From positions 1 to 40,644 of the forward strand of contig CAUYUA010000209.1 of the NCBI GenBank assembly GCA_963575675.1: a stretch of DNA of 40,644 bases, read 5' to 3'. The notes below the pieces were generated by a model, which was not told the origin of the DNA, made no database searches, and saw only the letters and a program-made list of their open reading frames with translations. The position numbers were made by a program, and so were the translations under genes. The DNA is from CAUYUA01 sp963575675. GTDB lineage: Bacteria; Pseudomonadota; Alphaproteobacteria; Azospirillales; Azospirillaceae. Position 1 is the first letter of the stretch. Each line of letters begins with the position of its first letter. Positions 14,049 through 22,154 of this stretch are shown here, in pieces.

Positions 14049-16460
14049 ATGTTCGAGATTTCCCACGGCGTCTTGTATCCGGTGCTGCCTCTGCGCGACA
14101 TTGTCGTCTTTCCGCACATGATCGTGCCGTTGTTCGTAGGACGCGAAAAATCCGTGCGCGCGTTGGAAGACGTGATGCAGGAAGACAAGCAAATCCTCCT
14201 GGTGACGCAGAAGAACGCTTCGCAAGATGACCCCGCGCCGTCCGACATCTACACCGTCGGAACAATGGGGACGGTGTTGCAGCTTTTGAAACTGCCGGAT
14301 GGGACCGTCAAGGTCTTGGTGGAAGGCGGTCAACGCGCTTCAATCGTGAGCTTCGGCGACAACGAAGAGTTCTTCCAAGCCCATGTCGAAGGAATTGTGG
14401 AAAAAGTCGGCGACTCGCAAGAGTTGGAGGCTTTGGCTCGCGCCGTCGTTTCTCAGTTCGAGCAGTACATTAAATTAAATAAAAAGATTCCTCCGGAAGT
14501 TCTGGTTTCGATCAACCAAATCGATTCTCCTGGAAAATTGGCCGACACTGTCGCTTCGCATCTGGCGCTGAAAATTCCAGAGAAACAGCAGCTTTTGGAA
14601 ACGGCATCGATCAGCGAACGCCTGGAGCGCGTCTATGCGTTTATGGAAGGCGAAATCGGCGTCTTGCAGGTGGAAAAGCGCATCCGCAACCGCGTCAAGC
14701 GGCAAATGGAAAAAACTCAGCGCGAATATTATCTGAATGAGCAGATGAAGGCGATTCAGAAAGAGCTGGGCGAAAGTGAGGATGGACGCGACGAATCCGC
14801 CGAAATCGAAGAGAGAATCAACAAAACTCGTCTGTCGAAGGAAGCGCGGGAAAAGACTCTGGCTGAGCTGAAAAAATTGCGCTCGATGAGCCCAATGTCG
14901 GCGGAGGCCACCGTTGTGCGTAATTATCTTGATTGGATTCTGAATATCCCTTGGAAGAAGCGCACCAAAGTCAAACGCGACATCAAGGCCGCAGAGCAGG
15001 TTCTGAACGACGATCATTACGGCTTGGAAAAGGTCAAAGAGCGCATTATGGAGTATTTGGCCGTGCAGCATCGCATGGCCAAAGTGAAAGGCCCGATTCT
15101 GTGTCTTGTCGGTCCGCCGGGCGTGGGGAAAACCTCTCTGGGTAAGTCGATTGCTCGCGCCACGGGTCGTAATTTCGTGCGCATGTCTTTGGGCGGCGTG
15201 CGTGACGAAGCTGAAATCCGTGGGCATCGTCGGACCTACATCGGCTCTATGCCGGGCAAGGTCATCCAGGGGATGAAGAAAGCCAAGTCTTCGAATCCGT
15301 TGTTCTTGCTCGACGAGGTTGACAAATTAGGGGCCGATTGGCGCGGCGATCCTTCCTCTGCTTTGCTGGAGGTGTTGGACCCCGAGCAAAACGCCAGCTT
15401 CAGCGATCATTACTTGGAGGTCGATTATGATCTTTCCGATGTGATGTTCGTCTGTACGGCCAACACTTTGCGTATGCCCCAGCCTCTGCTGGATCGCATG
15501 GAGATCATCCGAGTCGCAGGCTACACCGAAGACGAGAAAGTTGAAATCTCACGCCGTCACTTGCTGGAAAAACAGCTCAAGATGCATGGCCTGAAGAAGG
15601 GTGAGTTCTCGGTCTCGGATGAAGCGCTGCGCGACGTGATTCGTTATTACACACGCGAGGCCGGCGTGCGTAATCTGGAGCGTGAAATCGCTAATCTCGC
15701 GCGCAAATCGATCAAAGAAATTCTGGTGAAAGGCGTAGAGAAAGTCCAAATCACGCGCCGTAATCTGGAAAAATACGCAGGCGTGCGACGCTACCATTTC
15801 GGCGAGGCGGAGCTGGAGGATCTGGTCGGCGTCACCACCGGGTTGGCGTGGACGGAAGTCGGCGGCGAGATATTGTCGATCGAGGCCGTGACTTTGCGCG
15901 GCAAGGGCAAAATCACCATCACCGGAAAGCTCGGCGAGGTGATGAAGGAATCGGTGCAGGCTGCTGAAAGTTATGTCAAAGCGCGGGCCACCGCCTTTGG
16001 AATTCGGCCGCCGACGTTCGAAAAGAAAGATATCCACGTTCATGTGCCCGAAGGCGCAACGCCTAAAGATGGTCCTTCGGCGGGCGTGGCGATGATCACG
16101 TCCATCGTCTCGGTTTTGACCGGGGTGCCGGTTCGGAAAGACGTGGCGATGACCGGCGAAATCACTTTGCGTGGTCGGGTTCTGCCGATTGGGGGATTGA
16201 AAGAAAAGCTTTTGGCGGCGTTGCGCGGCGGCTTGAAGGTCGTGCTGATTCCCAAGGACAATGAAAAGGATTTGGCGGAAATTCCCGATAACGTCAAACG
16301 CGGGTTGACGATCATTCCTGTGGCCACGGTGGATGAGGTGTTGAAAAACGCCTTGACGGCGGCCTTGACGCCGATCGAGTGGAATGAGCCGGTTGATGTC
16401 GATCCTGTTCCGTCGGTCGCCGTGGCTGACGCGGAGCGCGGAGACGTCGTCCGTCACTAG
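14049..16460 (+). CDS. lon: ATP-dependent protease Lon
   Basis: Lon degrades misfolded and regulatory proteins in the cytosol. The 803 aa product has the N-terminal substrate-binding domain (YPVLPLRDIVVFPHM), a long coiled region (~210-270), an AAA+ module with Walker A GPPGVGKT (355-362) and Walker B LFLLDEVDK, and the C-terminal protease domain with the Ser-Lys dyad S677 (DGPSAG) and K720 (GGLKEK). The ATG at 14049 is used because the longer frame begins with a TTG and adds residues not seen in the family. Lon followed by hup is the standard alphaproteobacterial order; the usual upstream clpP-clpX is not present here and rpmI-rplT-pheS sits there instead. Confidence 0.97.
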   Translation: MFEISHGVLYPVLPLRDIVVFPHMIVPLFVGREKSVRALEDVMQEDKQILLVTQKNASQDDPAPSDIYTVGTMGTVLQLLKLPDGTVKVLVEGGQRASIVSFGDNEEFFQAHVEGIVEKVGDSQELEALARAVVSQFEQYIKLNKKIPPEVLVSINQIDSPGKLADTVASHLALKIPEKQQLLETASISERLERVYAFMEGEIGVLQVEKRIRNRVKRQMEKTQREYYLNEQMKAIQKELGESEDGRDESAEIEERINKTRLSKEAREKTLAELKKLRSMSPMSAEATVVRNYLDWILNIPWKKRTKVKRDIKAAEQVLNDDHYGLEKVKERIMEYLAVQHRMAKVKGPILCLVGPPGVGKTSLGKSIARATGRNFVRMSLGGVRDEAEIRGHRRTYIGSMPGKVIQGMKKAKSSNPLFLLDEVDKLGADWRGDPSSALLEVLDPEQNASFSDHYLEVDYDLSDVMFVCTANTLRMPQPLLDRMEIIRVAGYTEDEKVEISRRHLLEKQLKMHGLKKGEFSVSDEALRDVIRYYTREAGVRNLEREIANLARKSIKEILVKGVEKVQITRRNLEKYAGVRRYHFGEAELEDLVGVTTGLAWTEVGGEILSIEAVTLRGKGKITITGKLGEVMKESVQAAESYVKARATAFGIRPPTFEKKDIHVHVPEGATPKDGPSAGVAMITSIVSVLTGVPVRKDVAMTGEITLRGRVLPIGGLKEKLLAALRGGLKVVLIPKDNEKDLAEIPDNVKRGLTIIPVATVDEVLKNALTAALTPIEWNEPVDVDPVPSVAVADAERGDVVRH

Positions 16461-16481
16461 AGCAATTGATTCTAAGCGGAA

Positions 16482-16521
16482 ACGGGCTCCGGGGACGTCG
16501 TTTTGGAGCCCGTCTGTTTTT
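16482..16521 (+). terminator. Rho-independent terminator after lon
   Basis: ACGGGCTCC (16482-16490) pairs perfectly with GGAGCCCGT (16505-16513) and is followed by CTGTTTTT. Confidence 0.85.
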
Positions 16522-16716
16522 ATGTGTGGAAGAGGCAAAGATCGCCGCTCCTTTGAGCGAATCGCTTGAATCGTTGTTGCGTCATTTTATACCGTCTTGT
16601 AGAAGGTCACGATCCGTGTTGGGAGCGCTGCGTCCTGTATCGTCGAAGCCTTGTGACGTGGTCGATCTGTTCTTTATCGGAAGACTTGTCGGAATTGGGG
16701 ATGTGGAGGGGATAGA

Positions 16717-16989
16717 GTGAATAAAAATGATTTGGTGACCCATGTCGCAGACGTTGCAGGTTTATCAAAAACGGACGCAGGAAAGGCTGTGGACGCCGTG
16801 TTTGAAGGCATCGCCAATTCGCTGAAAAGTGGAGACGAAGTGCGGTTGGTTGGTTTTGGGATTTTTGCGGTTTCTGATCGTGCGGAAAGTGAAGGGCGCA
16901 ATCCACGCACAGGTGAGAAAATTACGATTCCCGCATCGCGCCAACCAAAATTTAAAGCTGGAAAAACGTTGAAAGATGCGCTTAACTAG
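16717..16989 (+). CDS. hup: DNA-binding protein HU
   Basis: This is a 90 aa nucleoid protein of the HU/IHF family, starting MNKNDLV from a GTG codon preceded by a GGAGGGG ribosome binding site. The DNA-binding arm signature GRNPRTGEKITIPAS is intact, and FKAGKTLKDALN closes the protein as in HU rather than IHF. It follows lon by 256 bp after a strong terminator, so it has its own transcription signals, though I could not place a promoter with confidence. Confidence 0.95.
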   Translation: MNKNDLVTHVADVAGLSKTDAGKAVDAVFEGIANSLKSGDEVRLVGFGIFAVSDRAESEGRNPRTGEKITIPASRQPKFKAGKTLKDALN

Positions 16990-17105
16990 GAGAAGACAGA
17001 CGCAGGTGATCGGCAAGATCGCGTCGTGAGCGCTCTTTGGCGTTGTCTGTGTGTCGGGTGGCGTGAAGTTAAAGAGTCGAAGCAAGAAACGGCAACGACG
17101 TTATA

Positions 17106-17180
17106 GGGCGATTAGCTCAGCGGTAGAGCATCTCGTTTACACCGAGAGGGTCGGCGGTTCGAACCCGTCATCGCCCACCA
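17106..17180 (+). tRNA. tRNA-Val (anticodon UAC)
   Basis: This is a 75 nt cloverleaf: acceptor GGGCGAT pairs with ATCGCCC, the D-arm is GCTCAGCGGTAGAGC, the anticodon loop is TTTACAC with anticodon TAC, the T-arm is GGCGGTTCGAACCCGTC (one mismatch), and CCA is encoded. Confidence 0.97.
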
Positions 17181-17356
17181 TTCCAAAGCTTATTCATGGT
17201 TGCGGCGTTCATCGTGTGGCTTGTGTCGTGCGATATCCGAGTGAGTCCCGACGCTTCGGTGTTAGGAGCGGCGTGATTGGAAGCGCGCTCTGAGTCGTTT
17301 TGGAAGAAAAATTTTCTCAATAAAAATTCCTTGGTCTGTCTGATTTTCTGATCGTC

Positions 17357-17390
17357 TGATTTTCAAAGGTTGAGAAGCCTTTGAAAATCA
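17357..17390. repeat. Perfect 13 bp hairpin beside family B copy 3
   Basis: TGATTTTCAAAGG (17357-17369) pairs perfectly with CCTTTGAAAATCA (17378-17390) around an 8 nt loop. The right half resembles the GCCTTTGAAAACCATGACT core of family B, so it may be a folded-back repeat fragment. TCTGATTTTC is also directly repeated just upstream. There is no T-tract, so it is not a classic terminator. Confidence 0.65.
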
Positions 17391-17418
17391 TGAGTCGATG
17401 CGGCGACATGCTCCATCC

Positions 17419-17580
17419 GTCCGAAAATTCAAAAAAGAGACGCAAAGATAAAGGATAAGGTTGGGACTCTGCCTTGGAGTCGCTAAAGACCGATCAAAAC
17501 CAGAGGGTTGCTTTGGAAACCATAACTCGGAAATTGTGACGGCCAAAGGCAAAAGCGTCGTTCAATTTGATGAAGTCGCA
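17419..17580 (+). repeat. Family B interspersed repeat, copy 3 (diverged)
   Basis: It aligns with the reversed copy at 4386-4537 from GTCCGAAAA through GACTCTGCCTTGGAGTCGC and CTTTGGAAACCAT to TGAAGTCGC. It has an ~11 bp insertion that breaks the CAAAGGC/GCCTTTG hairpin, and a one-base deletion near the 3' end. It is the most diverged of the three copies. Confidence 0.65.
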
Positions 17581-17919
17581 AAGACGTTGTAAGTTTTCTG
17601 AATTGAACGGAATTGCTTTCCGCCTTGGTTTTTTCTTGGTCTCTGTTTATGGTTGGACAGAGCGTTATTTCAACAGAAGTTCGGAAAGGCCTTCTGTTCG
17701 AGCCTGTTCGGAGAAAATATCAATGTTTTCAGCGACGGCCGACGTATCGATTCATCAAGATCAAAGCCTGTGGGGTGTCCAGCAACGGGGGGAGGGGGCG
17801 GCAAGGGGTGTAAAAAGCGACGCTTCCCTAGAAACACCACCCTGCATTGTGGCGTTATACGGGAATAACGCGGATATTGAAGAAGGCGGCTTTAGGGTAA
17901 GAAGAAAGGTTTATGGGGT

Positions 17920-18321
17920 ATGAATAAGCAGCTTGCCATGCGAATCGCGTATGCCGTGGAGTTGGCGCAAGAGCAGAACAATCAAACCGTCGTCAAACTT
18001 CTTAAGGAGGCATTGGAGAAAGCGATGACCGCTTTGGATTTGATGGAAAATTATGTGCTTGAGCGTGAAGACGCCGCTGCGTCGTGGATGGAAGGCTCCG
18101 GCGGGCAGATGAGCGAGCGTCGTTTGGGAGATCGAATCTTGGTGGCGTTCGAACAGGGTTTGGCGGTGCGGCAGTTGGAGGTGTGCGGGCTGTTGAAGAA
18201 ATCTCTTGAGATCGCCCTGACGCGGTTCGGAGGTCCCGGCGCGTTGGAGAAGCGCAATGATCCTGCGCGCGTTCTGGCGGCGTTCAATGAATGGGAGGCT
18301 TTAAAACGCCCATCTCCTTAA
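17920..18321 (+). CDS. Hypothetical helical protein
   Basis: I do not recognise this 133 aa protein. It starts MNKQLAMRIAYAVELAQEQ at an ATG preceded by a weak purine stretch. It is predicted to be mostly helical and soluble, with many charged residues and no cysteine motif or membrane segment; a coiled-coil-like heptad pattern is plausible for residues 5-50. G+C-rich third positions, as in neighbouring genes, support real coding. It stands alone between the family B copy and tRNA-Asp. Confidence 0.6.
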   Translation: MNKQLAMRIAYAVELAQEQNNQTVVKLLKEALEKAMTALDLMENYVLEREDAAASWMEGSGGQMSERRLGDRILVAFEQGLAVRQLEVCGLLKKSLEIALTRFGGPGALEKRNDPARVLAAFNEWEALKRPSP

Positions 18322-18378
18322 GGAGTCGATCGATCTCTGGAGGTTTGAAAAAAAGTTCAAGAAAATGAAAAATAGTCG

Positions 18379-18407
18379 TTGACAGTCCTCCGAGGGTTCG
18401 CTAAAAA
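18379..18407 (+). promoter_or_regulatory. Predicted promoter of tRNA-Asp
   Basis: Consensus TTGACA (18379-18384), a 17 bp spacer and TAAAAA (18402-18407) lie about 68 bp before the tRNA. Confidence 0.55.
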
Positions 18408-18474
18408 GACCGGGACATCGACGCCGGACGCGAACTGAAAAGAAAGCGAAGCGGTCAAGCGATGGATCAAGGAA

Positions 18475-18551
<77 letters not shown>

Positions 18552-18668
18552 ATCCCCTAAAAGTTAGTAAATCAATAAGGGTGTGTCCTTTTGAGGCATT
18601 AATGTGCTCTCGGTAGGGTGTGCCCTGTTTTGGTTTGTCAGGCGTGAGGCCGGAAAGGCGAGGGCGCT

Positions 18669-19037
18669 ATGGCTAGTGATTTGCTTGTTGAGTATTTGCC
18701 GATATTGATCTTTCTTGTTATTGCTCTGGTAATGTCCGGAGGGATGATTGCGGGATCGTATCTGTTTGCAGCGCAAAAGCCGGACGGAGAAAAGTTGTCG
18801 GCGTATGAGTGCGGCTTTGAGCCGTTTGAAGACTCTCGCGGTCGATTTGATGTCCGATTCTATTTAGTTTCCATCTTGTTCATTATTTTTGATTTGGAAG
18901 TCGCGTTTCTATTTCCCTGGGCTGTTTCGCTGGGTGACATTGGGGCGTTCGGCTTTTGGTCGATGATGTCGTTTCTTGGGGTTCTGACGGTCGGTTTTGT
19001 TTACGAGTGGAAGAAAGGAGCGCTGGAATGGGAGTAG
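18669..19037 (+). CDS. nuoA: NADH-quinone oxidoreductase subunit A
   Basis: First gene of the complex I operon. The 122 aa product has three membrane segments and the conserved loop KLSAYECGFEP, followed by the helix FYLVSILFIIFDLEVAFLFPWA, both diagnostic of NuoA/ND3. It is part of the membrane arm near the quinone site. nuoB begins before its stop (10 bp overlap). In the 117 bp upstream, AGGGTGTG(T/C)CC occurs twice about 36 bp apart, a possible operator; a weak TTGAGG-N17-TAGGGT promoter is also possible. Confidence 0.96.
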   Translation: MASDLLVEYLPILIFLVIALVMSGGMIAGSYLFAAQKPDGEKLSAYECGFEPFEDSRGRFDVRFYLVSILFIIFDLEVAFLFPWAVSLGDIGAFGFWSMMSFLGVLTVGFVYEWKKGALEWE

Positions 19038-19582
19038 ACCCAGGGGGCGTGTCTGTGCCGGGTGTGGTGCTTCCACCGGGGGCGGAGCAAGATGCTTATC
19101 TTGCGGCAGTAACCACAGAAATTCAAGACAAGGGTTTTATTCTGGCGTCTTTGGACTCGGCGCTGAATTGGGCGAGAACCGGGTCTTTGTGGCCGATGAC
19201 CTTTGGTTTGGCCTGCTGCGCCGTCGAAATGATTCATGCGTATATGAGTCGTTACGATTTGGATCGGCATGGCATTATACCGCGTCCTAGTCCGCGTCAG
19301 TCTGATGTGATGATTGTTGCGGGGACTCTGACGAATAAAATGGCTCCGGCTTTGCGTAAAGTTTACGATCAGATGCCTGAGCCGCGCTGGGTTATTTCGA
19401 TGGGAAGCTGCGCCAACGGCGGTGGCTACTATCACTATTCTTACTCGGTTGTTCGCGGGTGTGACCGAATTGTTCCGGTCGATATCTACGTGCCGGGATG
19501 TCCGCCGACAGCGGAGGCTTTGGTTTACGCCCTGCTCCAGCTCCAAAAGAAAATTCGGCGCGGCAATCGGCTGGCGCGTTAA
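19028..19582 (+). CDS. nuoB: NADH-quinone oxidoreductase subunit B
   Basis: This 184 aa peripheral subunit carries the terminal N2 [4Fe-4S] cluster. The ligands are visible as the adjacent cysteines in FGLACCAVEM, the cysteine in SMGSCANGGG and the one in VPGCPPTAEAL. The ATG at 19028 overlaps the end of nuoA by 10 bp and is preferred over an earlier in-frame GTG/ATG lying deep inside nuoA. It works with NuoD at the quinone reduction site. Confidence 0.96.
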   Translation: MGVDPGGVSVPGVVLPPGAEQDAYLAAVTTEIQDKGFILASLDSALNWARTGSLWPMTFGLACCAVEMIHAYMSRYDLDRHGIIPRPSPRQSDVMIVAGTLTNKMAPALRKVYDQMPEPRWVISMGSCANGGGYYHYSYSVVRGCDRIVPVDIYVPGCPPTAEALVYALLQLQKKIRRGNRLAR

Positions 19583-19599
19583 GAGTTAGGAACAATTTC

Positions 19600-20229
19600 A
19601 TGACCGAGCAGGCGCTGAAGGAATTAGCGGATAACGTTGTTGTGGCGTTCGGAGAGGATGTCACAAAGACAGAGATTCGGCTTGGTGAATTGGCGATTAC
19701 GGTTGCGCCTTCAGCTATTCTGCGGGTGCTGATCTTTCTGCGGGATGATCCTAAGTGGCGTTTCAGCCAGCTGATGGATGTGTGCGGCGTCGATTATCCT
19801 GGCCGTGACAAGCGCTTTGAGGTTGTGTACAACCTCTTGAGCATGCGCAGGAATCTGCGTGTTCGTCTTAAAGTCAATGTGAATGAGGAGACGCCAATTC
19901 CATCGGCGACCTCGTTGTTCAATTCAGCAAATTGGTTCGAGCGTGAAGTTTGGGATATGTTCGGAGTGATGTTTTCCGATCACCCCGATCTACGTAGGAT
20001 TTTGACGGATTACGGTTTCGAGGGGTATCCGCTTCGGAAGGACTTCCCCTTATCTGGGTATGTGGAAATGCGTTATGATGACGAGCAAAAGCGCGTCGTC
20101 TATGAGCCGGTTGAGCTGGTTCAGGATTTCCGTTCTTTCGACTTCGTCAGTCCGTGGGAAGGCATGACTAATGTTATGCTGCCGGGTGATGAGAAGGCGC
20201 AAGCTGCCAAAGCCGGGAGCAAGTCGTGA
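19600..20229 (+). CDS. nuoC: NADH-quinone oxidoreductase subunit C
   Basis: This is the 209 aa 30 kDa-type peripheral subunit. It shows FSQLMDVCGVDYP and the signature ERE(V)WDMFGV, followed by HPDLRRILTDYGFEGYPLRKDFPLSG, all typical. NuoC is separate from NuoD here, not fused as in E. coli. The ATG at 19600 is preferred over a longer frame that overlaps nuoB. Its stop overlaps the start of nuoD. Confidence 0.96.
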   Translation: MTEQALKELADNVVVAFGEDVTKTEIRLGELAITVAPSAILRVLIFLRDDPKWRFSQLMDVCGVDYPGRDKRFEVVYNLLSMRRNLRVRLKVNVNEETPIPSATSLFNSANWFEREVWDMFGVMFSDHPDLRRILTDYGFEGYPLRKDFPLSGYVEMRYDDEQKRVVYEPVELVQDFRSFDFVSPWEGMTNVMLPGDEKAQAAKAGSKS

Positions 20230-21422
20230 TGTCCGCTGAGGCTAATATTAAGAATCGAATTCGGCCCTATACGTTGAATGTTGGTCCTCAACATCCAGCG
20301 GCGCACGGTGTGTTGCGTTTGGTTACCGAGATGAGCGGCGAGTATGTAGAGCGATGTGATCCGCACATCGGGTTGCTGCATCGCGGTACAGAAAAGTTGA
20401 TGGAGTATAAAAATTATATACAGTCTGTGCCCTATTTTGATCGGCTCGACTACGTTGCGCCGATGTCGGAGGAGCACACCTACGTTTTGGCGATTGAGAA
20501 GTTGCTCGGGATTAAGCCCCCGCCGCGCGCTCAGTACTTGCGCGTTTTATTTGCGGAAATAACACGGATTTTAAACCATCTTCTCTGTGTTGGAACCGGA
20601 ACGCTTGACGTTGGCGCTGTCACTCCTTCTTTGTGGGGGTTTGAAGAGCGCGAGCGTTTGATGGAGTTCTATGAGCGCGCCTGTGGCGCTCGGATTCACG
20701 CGAATTATTTTCGTCCGGGAGGCGTGCGGTGGGATGTTCCCGAATCGCTTCTTGAGGATATCTGGGAATATACAGAGCGTTTTCCGAAGTTTTACGAGAA
20801 CATTGATCGTCTCGTTAGCGAGAACCGGATTTTCAAACAGCGTACAGTTGATATCGGTGTTGTTAGCGACAAGGACGCTATAGATTGGGGCTTCACAGGT
20901 CCGATGCTTCGCGCTTCGAATGTCGCTTGGGACTTGCGGAAATCTCAGCCATATGAAGTTTACGACCAACTTGATTTTGATATGGTCGTCGGTAAAACAG
21001 GCGATTGCTGGGCCCGGTATTTGATTCGAATGGAAGAAATGCTCCAGTCGATTCGAATTATTCGCCAGTGTCTAGAGAAAATGCCGAAAGGTCCGGTTCT
21101 GGTTGAGAATCGGAAGATTGCGCCGCCGCCGCGTGCGGAGATGAAGCGCTCGATGGAAGCGCTGATTCATCACTTCAAGCTCTACACCGAAGGCTTCCAT
21201 GTGCCTGCGGGTGAAGCATATGTAGCGACCGAGGCGCCGAAAGGGGAGTTCGCAGTCTATCTGGTTTCGGATGGAAGCGCGCGTCCGTATCGCTGCAAAA
21301 TACGTTCTCCAGCATTTGTCCATTTGCAAGCGCTCAATTTCATGGGAGCGGGGCATATGTTAGCTGACGTAGTTGCGATTATTGCCTCCTTGGATATCGT
21401 GTTCGGAGAGATCGACCGATGA
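20229..21422 (+). CDS. nuoD: NADH-quinone oxidoreductase subunit D
   Basis: This is the 397 aa 49 kDa-type subunit, which forms the quinone-binding cavity with NuoB. The N-terminal motif LNVGPQHPAAHGVLRL and the second motif HIGLLHRGTEKLMEYK are intact. The C-terminus SLDIVFGEIDR is the family ending. The ATG at 20229 overlaps the last base of the nuoC stop; a GTG one codon earlier is the alternative. The stop overlaps nuoE in an ATGA junction, suggesting translational coupling. Confidence 0.97.
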   Translation: MSAEANIKNRIRPYTLNVGPQHPAAHGVLRLVTEMSGEYVERCDPHIGLLHRGTEKLMEYKNYIQSVPYFDRLDYVAPMSEEHTYVLAIEKLLGIKPPPRAQYLRVLFAEITRILNHLLCVGTGTLDVGAVTPSLWGFEERERLMEFYERACGARIHANYFRPGGVRWDVPESLLEDIWEYTERFPKFYENIDRLVSENRIFKQRTVDIGVVSDKDAIDWGFTGPMLRASNVAWDLRKSQPYEVYDQLDFDMVVGKTGDCWARYLIRMEEMLQSIRIIRQCLEKMPKGPVLVENRKIAPPPRAEMKRSMEALIHHFKLYTEGFHVPAGEAYVATEAPKGEFAVYLVSDGSARPYRCKIRSPAFVHLQALNFMGAGHMLADVVAIIASLDIVFGEIDR

Positions 21423-22084
21423 GCCCCCACGCCGAGGTTCCTGCAGAGCAGCCGGAAAAGTTTGAATTTAGTTCTGAGAACTTGGAGCGGGCAAAGCGGA
21501 TAATTGCGAAATATCCCCAGGGACGTGAAGCCAGCGCCGTAATGCCGTTATTGGACTTGGCTCAGCGCCAGAATGATAACTGGTTGTCTCGTTCGGCAAT
21601 GGATTACGTAGCCAATATGGTGGGGCTTCCGCCGATCCGTGTGTATGAAGTTGCAACCTTCTATACAATGTATAACCGGGCTCCGGTTGGAAAGAATCAT
21701 ATCCTCGTCTGCACGACAACGCCATGTTGGCTTCGGGGTTCTGACGAAATCGTAGAAACTTGCAAGCGCAAATTGGGTATCGATGTCGGCGAAATGAGCG
21801 AGGATGGGCAGTTTTCGCTTGCAGAGGTTGAATGCCTTGGCGCATGCGTTAATGCGCCTGTTGTTCAGATTGGCGATGACTATTACGAAGACCTCAATGG
21901 GGCAAGAATGGAAGCGATCCTTGACGCTTTAGCGCGTGGAGAGCGTCCTGTGTCGGGGTCGCAAATTGGTCGTCGTTGTTCATGTCCGTCTTCTGGGCCG
22001 ACAACTTTAACTCGCGTTGCAACGCGAGATGTTTCTGGCGAAGAAACTGCGTCGGAGGATGCGGCGCAGGCGGAAGCGTCGTAA
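21419..22084 (+). CDS. nuoE: NADH-quinone oxidoreductase subunit E
   Basis: This is the 221 aa 24 kDa-type subunit carrying the N1a [2Fe-2S] cluster; ligands lie in CTTTPCWLRG and CLGACVNAP. The thioredoxin-like domain ends near residue 175. The last ~45 residues, with CSCPSSGPTTLTR and an acidic/alanine tail, form a low-complexity extension, seen to varying degrees in alphaproteobacterial NuoE. It is translationally coupled to nuoD by ATGA. nuoF follows after 70 bp with its own AAGGAG site. Confidence 0.96.
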   Translation: MSPHAEVPAEQPEKFEFSSENLERAKRIIAKYPQGREASAVMPLLDLAQRQNDNWLSRSAMDYVANMVGLPPIRVYEVATFYTMYNRAPVGKNHILVCTTTPCWLRGSDEIVETCKRKLGIDVGEMSEDGQFSLAEVECLGACVNAPVVQIGDDYYEDLNGARMEAILDALARGERPVSGSQIGRRCSCPSSGPTTLTRVATRDVSGEETASEDAAQAEAS

Positions 22085-22154
22085 CTAAAGTCGCGTCAAG
22101 GGATAAAGTTATTTTTAAGAAGACAAATTAACGGTCCAGGAAGGAGAAGTTGCG

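Larger units (their letters stand above)
17181..17919. other. Long intergenic region between tRNA-Val and a small gene
   Basis: These 739 bp contain no gene I can support. They hold a perfect hairpin (17357-17390), the third family B repeat (17419-17580) and a 9 bp inverted pair CGTTCAATT/AATTGAACG (17559-17567 and 17601-17609). The open frame at 17567-17923 starts inside the repeat and has no recognisable protein features. Confidence 0.6.

Noticed and set aside
14475..15227. Long antisense frames inside lon, pheS and nuo genes
   Set aside because: They shadow strongly conserved sense genes and have no independent motifs.
17567..17923. 118-codon frame after tRNA-Val
   Set aside because: It starts inside a family B repeat, has no recognisable motif or ribosome binding site, and two other frames are equally open there.
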